The notes beneath the pieces were generated by a model. The model saw nothing but the letters and a program-made list of their open reading frames with translations, was not told where the DNA came from and ran no database searches. A program made the position numbers and the translations under genes. Below, in pieces: positions 58,528-64,000 of a stretch of 64,000 nucleotides of DNA (positions are counted from its first letter, which is position 1; each line of letters opens with the position of its first letter). This stretch comes from Verrucomicrobiota bacterium (GTDB taxonomy: Bacteria; Verrucomicrobiota; Verrucomicrobiia; Limisphaerales; JACRJZ01). The stretch is taken from assembly GCA_016219875.1 (NCBI GenBank), contig JACRJZ010000123.1:1-64000 (forward strand). The letters run 5' to 3'.

Positions 58528-58605
58528 GGCAGGGCGCGTCACTCCGTGCGCGCCGCAGAACGGACTTGGTTCTCCGACGGCGCGCACGGAGTGACGCGCC
58601 CTGCC
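58528..58605. repeat. Perfect 28-bp inverted repeat (family I)
   Basis: The arm starting GGCAGGGCGCGTCACTCCGT (58528-58555) is fully complementary to 58578-58605; the 22-nt spacer is not conserved elsewhere in the window. No flanking direct repeat was found. It occupies the middle of the 649-nt gap 58256-58904, which otherwise shows no gene. Confidence 0.88.
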
Positions 58606-58904
58606 ATGTGACGGAATCTGACTGTCCACGTAGTAGTCGCCGGCGCGGACCTCGCGTTTGCCTTCGTGCAGATGGCGCAGGCGTCTGCTGGCCCAAGCCT
58701 CTGTGCCTGCCGGGCTGTGTGGCTGAATCCCAGAAACGGATGAAAGGCGGATGTCCCAAAACGAACTAAACATGTCCCGAAACCCCCTAGACCAGCGGCT
58801 CGTGTTTGTGTTACGGAATCTTTCAGAGAACCGAGAACGAACACGAAAACCAGTTCAGTTCCTGACTGCCAATGCAACCGACACGCGTGAATGAAGGAAG
58901 AACC

Positions 58905-59519
58905 ATGAAACACAAGCTCGCCACGTTTGCCCTGAGAAGCGCACACCGGGGAATATCGGCCCACTTTCTGGCACTCATCCTCGGAGCGCTCACCACGACC
59001 AGCGCGCTGGCGACCATCGAAGTGCATCCGGGCGTGCTCCCGCTCTATGGCCCATGGCCAACAACAGACCAAACTGTCTTCGCCTGGGATGAGACGCCCG
59101 GGATCTTCATTTCTGGATTCAATGGCTTCACCTGGTCTGGGAGCTCCCCGGATCGGATTTCTCCTGTCAGTATGAGCGTTTCTCTGACTTGGACTGCCCC
59201 TAGCGGCACCGCGTACCAACAGTACTTCGATGTGGTGAATATCATAACTTGCGCGCGGCCCCCACTGTATCCGCAGAGTTGGTCGGATCTAGGGGCCTGG
59301 CGGGGGGCCAGGGAGCCTGGCGAATGGCACGTGACTGGCACCGTGACGGAACATGGGGGTCTGTACTATTCGCCTTACACTGCGTTTGATATTCCCAACG
59401 CGGTCGCTGAGAGTTTCACCGTTGTTCCCGAGCCTTCAACCTGCCTTGCCGGTGCGTTGCTCCTGCTTCCCTTCGGGCTGAGCGCCGTGCGGTTCTTGCG
59501 CAGACGCCAAAGGGAGTAG
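58905..59519 (+). CDS. PEP-CTERM exosortase-sorted protein 1
   Basis: A 204-residue secreted protein. Signal peptide: RGISAHFLALILGALTTTSALA. C-terminal sorting signal: VVPEPSTCLAGALLLLPFG, a VPEP motif followed by a hydrophobic stretch and the basic cluster RRRQRE, which an exosortase would recognise to attach the protein to the cell surface. The middle is beta-rich and not recognised. A GAAGGAAG ribosome binding site precedes ATG 58905. No exosortase gene is in the window. The 3' end is almost the same at DNA level as that of the next gene. Confidence 0.9.
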   Translation: MKHKLATFALRSAHRGISAHFLALILGALTTTSALATIEVHPGVLPLYGPWPTTDQTVFAWDETPGIFISGFNGFTWSGSSPDRISPVSMSVSLTWTAPSGTAYQQYFDVVNIITCARPPLYPQSWSDLGAWRGAREPGEWHVTGTVTEHGGLYYSPYTAFDIPNAVAESFTVVPEPSTCLAGALLLLPFGLSAVRFLRRRQRE

Positions 59520-59579
59520 CCGTCGCCCAGAGAACCGAGTTTTGCAGGCAAGACGTTGAAACCAGACGCTGACAAATCT

Positions 59580-60293
59580 ATGAAAACCCTAGCTCGCATT
59601 TCTACCGTTCTCGCGATCACGCTGGGAGGGTGTTTTCCCCTCCAAGCCACGATCGTCAATTTCGACGACCTGACGCAGAATGATTACACCCCCATCCCTG
59701 CTGGCTACGGAAGCGCCGATCACGTGGCCGTTTCCTACAGCAGCCCCGCTTGGACATCCCACATGATATTTTGGACTTCAGGCTACGGTGACCTCTCGAA
59801 AGTCGCGTTCCAGGCCTACACTGGTTCTGGTATATTTGGTGAGATTACCCTTACGCCAGACGCGGGCTACCGCGTCACGCTCAACGGCTTTGACATGGCC
59901 GCCTATGTCGGCAGCGGCCAAATCTCAACCCGCAGTGAGGAAGTCATCGACATCCTGTACGGAAGTTTTGTGCGGCACCTCGGCCCTCGAGATCTCTCCG
60001 CGACCTTTCCTCTGACCCACACCCATTTTGCACCGGAGGTCACTTACGCTGGACCGATTACAATTCGAATCGGAAACGATTGGAACATCGCCATCGACAA
60101 CATTGAGTTCACCGCTACTCCCGTTCCCGAGCCGAGCACGATCCTGGCAGGGGCCTTTGCATTGCTCCCCTTCGGGCTGAGCGCTGTGCGGTTCTTGCGC
60201 AGACGCCAAAAAGCCTTCCAGCCAGATCGCCGCGCCGGGCAGCAGTCGTCGCAGCAACGTGGACTTCCCGGTCTGGCGCGCGACAGCGCCTAA
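59580..60293 (+). CDS. PEP-CTERM protein 2 with extended C-terminus
   Basis: A 237-residue protein with a signal peptide (TLARISTVLAITLGGCFPLQA) and an unrecognised beta-rich middle. The sorting signal PVPEPSTILAGAFALLPFG plus RRRQ is nearly identical to that of protein 1, but here the stop is missing and 27 more codons follow the RRRQ (KAFQPDRRAGQQSSQQRGLP and onward). A tail after the basic cluster is unusual for PEP-CTERM proteins and may be an accident. It lies 60 nt after protein 1 and faces the kinase gene, whose stop is 19 nt away. Confidence 0.86.
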   Translation: MKTLARISTVLAITLGGCFPLQATIVNFDDLTQNDYTPIPAGYGSADHVAVSYSSPAWTSHMIFWTSGYGDLSKVAFQAYTGSGIFGEITLTPDAGYRVTLNGFDMAAYVGSGQISTRSEEVIDILYGSFVRHLGPRDLSATFPLTHTHFAPEVTYAGPITIRIGNDWNIAIDNIEFTATPVPEPSTILAGAFALLPFGLSAVRFLRRRQKAFQPDRRAGQQSSQQRGLPGLARDSA

Positions 60294-60311
60294 CAGATAC
60301 CCAGCGGTCGC

Positions 60312-61961
60312 TCACCGGCCCCGACCGGCGGCTGGCGGCGGTTCGAGACGGAGCCGGAGTCCTTCCATGATCTGCTTCGACTTCGCCGCGTCGAGCATCT
60401 GTTTCGCGGTGTCGTCGGCCTGGCCGGAGTCCACCAGTTTGCGCGCCCATTCTTCCGCTTGCTCGAACTTCCCTTGGAGCAAGTAGAGCCGCGCCAATCC
60501 AAACCACGCAGCCGGGGCCTGCGGCGCGGCTTTGAGCAAGTAGGTTTCGGCCTGCTCGTACTGCCGTCGCGTCAGGTTGAGCTGGCCCAATCCGTTCAGC
60601 GCAGCCGGGTGGCTCGGCTCCAGTTCGAGGACTTTCTGGAACGCGGTCTCTGCGTCTTGGTATTTGCCCGAGTTGAAGGAGGTCCAGCCGAGGCCGTTCC
60701 ACGCGTTCGCGTCGTGGGGCGCCAGTTTCACGGCCTGCTGGAACTTGGCCGTGGCCTCGTTCAGTTGGCGGGCCTGCCACAATTGCCAGCCTTCCTGCGT
60801 CAGTTTCGAGGGGCTGCTTTTGCCGCCGGCTAGTAACATCCAGGCGGCAATCCCGATCGCGACGCAGGCTGCGCCGATGGCCAAGCCAAACCAGAGCTTT
60901 GTTTTGGAGTGCGTGTTCATGTTCGTTTCCGTTTCTCGAGTGAGGGGTTGTTGCGAGGAAGTGAGAGCGATGGTTTCGACGGCCGTCTTCACCTGGCTGG
61001 CCTGCTGGTAGCGGCGCTCGGGCAACTGCTCCAAAGCACGCAGCACGATTTCGTCGAGCCGCACATCCACCTGCACGCGCCGCGAGGGCGGGGCGAATTT
61101 CCCCACGGGCAACTCGCCGGTCAGCATCTGGTAGAAGACGACACCGAGGGAGTAAATGTCCGCCCGATGATCGACGGCTTGCGGATGCTCCACCTGTTCG
61201 GGCGCCATGTAACCGGGCGTGCCAAGGGCGCCGGCCGCGGTCAGTGCGGGGCGGGCTGGCTCGGGGCCATCGGACGAGTCTGAGTGGTCCGACGAGTCAG
61301 ACGCCAACGCAGTTCCCACCAATTTGGCGATGCCGAAGTCGGCGATCTTCACCTGGCCGTCCCGGCCCAGAAGAATGTTCTCCGGCTTGATGTCGCGATG
61401 CACGATGCCGCGATCATGGGCGAACTGCAGGGCTTCGCACACCTGCGGCACGATGGCCAGCGCCTCTTTTGACGGTATGCGGCCCGTGTGGAGCAACTGC
61501 CGGAGGTTCACGCCGTCCACGTACTCCATCAGGAAATAGAAAAAGGCGTCGGCCTGGCCGAACTCGTAAAGTGTGACAATGCCGGGGTGATTGAGCTTGG
61601 CCAACGACTTGGCCTCGCGCGCGAAGCGTTCGGTGAATGACGGATCGCTGCCCACATCCGGCGGCAATATCTTCAGCGCCACCACGCGGTCGAGCTGCTT
61701 CTGGCGCGTCCGATAGACCGCGCCCATGCCGCCGTGGCCGATGAGTTCCAGGATTTCGAGTTGGGGAAAGTGCGCGGCGAGCTGGGCCGGTTCCGGCGGA
61801 ACGAATCCGGCTGACGAGGCCGGCGACGCCGGCGTGTCACCCGGATTGACCACGGTGCCCAGGCCCACCTGCATCAGGCATTCAGGGCAGAGTCCGTGCG
61901 CCGCCTTGGGCGTGATCGGCTTCCCGCAGTGCTGGCATGTTTTCACGGTGTCCATGAGCAT
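60312..61961 (-). CDS. Ser/Thr protein kinase with zinc ribbon and TPR repeats
   Basis: A 549-residue membrane-anchored Hanks-type kinase. Residues 9-30 are a zinc ribbon (CQHCGKPI ... LCPECLMQ); the kinase domain (about 68-335) has GHGGMGAVY, the ATP Lys in VALKIL, HRDIKPENILL, DFGIAKL and GTPGYMAPEQ, all intact. A membrane helix (LWFGLAIGAACVAIGIAAWML, about 353-375) leads to an exported or cytosolic-facing tail of four or so TPR repeats (WNGLGWTSFNSGKYQDAETAFQKVLELEP). It sits 54 nt after an ECF sigma factor gene, a pairing common in Planctomycetes and Verrucomicrobia. Targets are unknown. A second ATG at 61955 is equally likely as start. Confidence 0.92.
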   Translation of the reverse strand: MLMDTVKTCQHCGKPITPKAAHGLCPECLMQVGLGTVVNPGDTPASPASSAGFVPPEPAQLAAHFPQLEILELIGHGGMGAVYRTRQKQLDRVVALKILPPDVGSDPSFTERFAREAKSLAKLNHPGIVTLYEFGQADAFFYFLMEYVDGVNLRQLLHTGRIPSKEALAIVPQVCEALQFAHDRGIVHRDIKPENILLGRDGQVKIADFGIAKLVGTALASDSSDHSDSSDGPEPARPALTAAGALGTPGYMAPEQVEHPQAVDHRADIYSLGVVFYQMLTGELPVGKFAPPSRRVQVDVRLDEIVLRALEQLPERRYQQASQVKTAVETIALTSSQQPLTRETETNMNTHSKTKLWFGLAIGAACVAIGIAAWMLLAGGKSSPSKLTQEGWQLWQARQLNEATAKFQQAVKLAPHDANAWNGLGWTSFNSGKYQDAETAFQKVLELEPSHPAALNGLGQLNLTRRQYEQAETYLLKAAPQAPAAWFGLARLYLLQGKFEQAEEWARKLVDSGQADDTAKQMLDAAKSKQIMEGLRLRLEPPPAAGRGR

Positions 61962-62015
61962 CTATCACCTGTTACCACGACAAACCCGGCGGAAGGTTTC
62001 AAACAATCCGCGGCC

Positions 62016-62759
62016 TCAGGCGGCGAGCGCCCGGAAGAGGGCGCGCATCTCTTCTTCCACTTCGTTCGGGTGCGCGACCGTGTTGGCCACTTCCTGCCGC
62101 AGCAACTCCCGATACCGCTGCCGCAGCCGATGCACCAAGGTCTTGACCGTGTTCTCCGGCATCTTCAACCGCGCGGCCAGTTCGGTGTAGGGCACGGCGC
62201 TGCGCCTGCCGGTCAGGCAGAACTTCAACTCCGCGAACAACCCGGCTTTGCCGGCGGCCTCGTGTTCGCGGCGCAACGCGTCGAACACCGTGTCCAACAG
62301 CGCCAGCGCCCAGTTCTGCTCGAAGATCGTTTCCGGCGTCCGCGCATCGACCGGTTCCAGAGCGTAGCGGCTTTCCGCCTCCTGGGCATCCAAGGAGATG
62401 ACCTGCCCGCCGCCGCGCTTTTCTCGGCGCGCCTTCTTCCATTCGTCCACCAGAAAATGCTTCAGCGCGGTCAATAGGAAGGAACGGAACCGGCCCTTCT
62501 CACGGGAGATTCCCGCCAACGCCTGCTTTTCCAACAACCGGGCGAAGAACTCCTGGGTCAGATCCTCCGCGTCCGGCGGCGAGCACCCGCGCCGTCGCAC
62601 GAAGGCATAAAGCGGATACCAGTAGGTCTGGCACAACTTCGCCAGGGACACTTGTGCCCGGGTGGAATCGCTGCGCGCCGCGGCCAACACCACCGTCCAA
62701 TGCGTGGTCACAAACCAGGCCTGGGGAGGACGTGCCGCGGCTGTGTCGTCGGAGGTCAT
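62016..62759 (-). CDS. ECF-type sigma factor
   Basis: The 247-residue protein has the sigma-2 region (FVTTHWTVVLAA ... LCQTYWYPLYAFVRRRGCSPPDAEDLTQEFFARLLEK, the sigma-70 2.2-2.4 pattern) and a sigma-4 region (YTELAARLKMPENTVKTLVHRLRQRYRELL). It belongs to the larger ECF type linked to Ser/Thr kinases in planctomycete-like bacteria, rather than the short RpoE type. ATG 62759 is chosen: upstream frame is family F repeat sequence, giving the spurious HERHETHER-type peptide. The kinase follows in the same direction. No anti-sigma factor is adjacent, so control may be through the kinase. Confidence 0.9.
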   Translation of the reverse strand: MTSDDTAAARPPQAWFVTTHWTVVLAAARSDSTRAQVSLAKLCQTYWYPLYAFVRRRGCSPPDAEDLTQEFFARLLEKQALAGISREKGRFRSFLLTALKHFLVDEWKKARREKRGGGQVISLDAQEAESRYALEPVDARTPETIFEQNWALALLDTVFDALRREHEAAGKAGLFAELKFCLTGRRSAVPYTELAARLKMPENTVKTLVHRLRQRYRELLRQEVANTVAHPNEVEEEMRALFRALAA

Positions 62760-62784
62760 TTGCCGGGCGCAAAGCCGTCTCCAT

Positions 62785-62970
62785 GCAATTGAGAGAACCA
62801 CGAAAGACACGAAACACACGAAAAGAAAGGCCGCCACCGGGTCTGACCTGGACGTGCCCGGCTCCACCAAAACGTGGCCGCGCTGGTTCCCCGCTCTGAT
62901 ATTTCGCGCCCGCGGATGGCTTCGGTTCCCCTTTCGTGTGTTTCGTGTCTTTCGTGGTTCAACTGCATTG
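62785..62970. repeat. Family F inverted repeat, copy 2
   Basis: ACCACGAAAGACACGAAACA (62798 on) opposes GTTTCGTGTCTTTCGTGGTT (to 62959), with outer matches GCAATTGA and TCAACTGC. The spacer differs from that of copy 1. In several frames it reads as a Arg/His/Thr-rich spurious peptide. It lies upstream of the ECF gene. Confidence 0.85.
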
Positions 62971-63010
62971 TTCCGGCTATGTCCCGGGGCCGGACCCGGG
63001 CGGGGCGGCC

Positions 63011-63514
63011 TCACTTTCCTGGCGGAGGATTCGCCGGAGGCGGCGTCTTTTTGTTGGCCGCAGCCTGGGCGGCAAGCCGCTCGAAAGTGGTGGTGTTGGC
63101 CACGGTAGGCGCCGGCGGCAGGCCCATGTAGTTGCGGATGGCGCGGTCCAGTTCCGCCTTGAAGACGTAGCGTTGTTCGGGCGTGATGACGAAGTCCTTG
63201 ATCAAGCCGCGTCGCTTCTGGATGACCAGGACTTGATCGAACTTCAGGAAGAGGTGGTTGTACCACTTCTCCCCGAAACGGACGTAGTGCGTGTGGATGT
63301 TGCGGATGTTGTCCAGCCGGACGCGACGGACCGGAATGCCAAGGAGAGTGACCTTGAGGTGCTTGTGGCTGATGCGGTAGCCGATCCGGGTGAGCAGGAA
63401 CAGCATGAACACCACCAGCGCCAACCAAGCGGCGACCACCTGGATGATGAGTCCCCACTGGACCCAAAAACCGACCTCGCTCACCGCGAGGGTCTTGATC
63501 GTGTCAGGCAGCAT
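63011..63514 (-). CDS. Membrane protein with PH-like domain, function unknown
   Basis: A 167-residue protein with one long hydrophobic segment (WGLIIQVVAAWLALVVFMLFLL, about 20-42) followed by a domain with strands GYRISHKHLKVTLLGIPVRRVRLDNI, resembling bacterial PH (bPH) domains, then a helix and a Pro/Ala-rich tail. I do not recognise a specific family. It is probably an inner-membrane protein with the globular part in the cytoplasm. It lies about 250 nt upstream of the ECF sigma factor gene, separated by a family F repeat, so co-transcription is uncertain. Confidence 0.75.
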   Translation of the reverse strand: MLPDTIKTLAVSEVGFWVQWGLIIQVVAAWLALVVFMLFLLTRIGYRISHKHLKVTLLGIPVRRVRLDNIRNIHTHYVRFGEKWYNHLFLKFDQVLVIQKRRGLIKDFVITPEQRYVFKAELDRAIRNYMGLPPAPTVANTTTFERLAAQAAANKKTPPPANPPPGK

Positions 63515-63658
63515 CGCGAGTTCTCGCCAACGTTCTTCTGATTGCCGTCATGGCCCTGGCATCATTGCTGGCTGAAAGGTCGGCGGATACTGCCGCAGCC
63601 GTTGCCGGGTCGAAGCGAACGAACAATGCGCAAGGCCCGTCCGGGAATCAATGCGAAA

Positions 63659-64000
63659 TCAGCCCTTCGGTTTGGGAATCCAGATCTTCTTGCCCACGGG
63701 CAGGACGTCCGGCTTCACCGTCGGGTTGGCGTCCAGAACGGCCTTCGTCGTCACCATGATGCCCTGGGCCCGGTAGGCTTGCACGATCTCTCCCAGCGTG
63801 TCGCCCTTCGCGACCGTGTGCCAGTAGCCGTCTTCGGACGCGGCGCCCGCTGCGGTTCCGCCGTGGCCGGGATTGACAGTTGGCGGAGGCGACGCCAGGC
63901 GGGGCGGCGGCGGGGCGCTGGCCACGGACTTCATGATGCGGGCCAGGTCTTCCAGCGAGTTTTGAATCCGACGGTTCTCGGTCACGCGCGCTTCGTCCAC
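63659..64000 (-). CDS. LysM-domain protein, 5' end beyond the window
   Basis: At least 113 residues of a protein whose start is outside the window. The end is a LysM domain (WHTVAKGDTLGEIVQAYRAQGI ... VLDANPTVKPDVLPVGKKIWIP), which binds peptidoglycan-like glycans; before it is a Pro-rich linker and a helical stretch. It is probably an exported cell-wall protein, but the missing N-terminus holds the signal and any catalytic domain. GTG at 64000 is only the edge of the sequence, not a start. The gap to the preceding gene (63515-63658) shows nothing recognisable. Confidence 0.8.
   Translation of the reverse strand: MDEARVTENRRIQNSLEDLARIMKSVASAPPPPRLASPPPTVNPGHGGTAAGAASEDGYWHTVAKGDTLGEIVQAYRAQGIMVTTKAVLDANPTVKPDVLPVGKKIWIPKPKG

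Noticed and set aside
62775..62985. Target duplication around family F copy 2
   Set aside because: Best flank alignment gives 6 of 10 in very GC-rich sequence and the element ends are not defined.
62760..63467. N-terminal extension of the ECF sigma factor frame
   Set aside because: The extra codons run through the family F inverted repeat and the antisense of the PH-like gene; the sigma-2 domain starts right after ATG 62759.
1..64000. tRNA, rRNA and riboswitch genes
   Set aside because: No cloverleaf with a conserved T-loop (GTTCRA) and no rRNA or known riboswitch core was seen on reading, though a covariance search was not possible.

Overview
The window (64 kb, GC-rich) reads as chromosomal DNA of a Gram-negative, free-living, respiring bacterium of the Verrucomicrobiota (Limisphaerales/Pedosphaera-like). 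This is an inference from the gene mix: a pseudopilin with the long FTLIELLVVIAIIAILAA helix and an H-X9-DG tail, two PEP-CTERM surface proteins, an ECF sigma factor beside a Ser/Thr kinase-TPR protein, PQQ-type beta-propellers, many secreted glycoside hydrolases, and lpxD (so an LPS outer membrane). I found no rRNA, tRNA, CRISPR array, transposase or phage gene.

Layout: 0.5-10 kb holds a GH13 enzyme, a pseudopilin, an exported CinA-like protein, an aldehyde dehydrogenase, a PQQ-propeller, purD and an exported sugar isomerase-like protein. 10-15.5 kb has a LamG/metallophosphatase/FN3 exoprotein, an IscA/ErpA-type Fe-S carrier and panD-lpxD. 15.5-24.4 kb has a giant secreted F5/8C protein, an aspartic protease-like protein, a PmoA-like (DUF6807) protein, argB and a HicA-like toxin/antitoxin-like pair. 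24.4-31 kb has an NtrC-type regulator, a GH2 enzyme, an App1 phosphatase and a Nif3 protein. 31-38 kb is a signalling block: zinc-ribbon protein, rnc, a PAS/GAF-only sensor and a hybrid histidine kinase. 38-48.4 kb is a cbb3 oxidase operon read leftwards (ccoI-ccoS-ccoNO fusion-ccoQ-ccoP-MazE-like-ccoG-fixH-TauE/SafE-like) under an AraC/PocR regulator. 48.7-57.6 kb has GH16, a PQQ-propeller, an FtsX/MacB permease, murI, a cell-wall amidase and a DUF4091 protein. 57.7-64 kb has a winged-helix protein, two PEP-CTERM proteins, the kinase/ECF pair, a PH-like membrane protein and a partial LysM protein.

The most notable feature is not a gene. Nearly every larger intergenic gap, and several gene ends, carry long hairpin-forming repeats of at least nine sequence families. 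Two families behave as non-autonomous mobile elements (MITE-like). Family A has three copies of exactly 201 bp with related ends; one copy is flanked by a perfect 9-bp direct repeat and another by a 7/9 one. Family B has two copies of exactly 120 bp, each flanked by a perfect 10-bp direct repeat. Their terminal sequences share the pattern CARGGCTG-NN-TCAAG. One 201-bp copy (39400-39600) sits inside a family C repeat; removing it plus one flank copy restores a 112-nt sequence that aligns without gaps to the uninterrupted family C copy at 54342-54453. This is an internal before/after pair for one insertion. Family A is built of five short stem-loops with conserved stems and mostly GNRA-like loops. 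No transposase for these elements is in the window.
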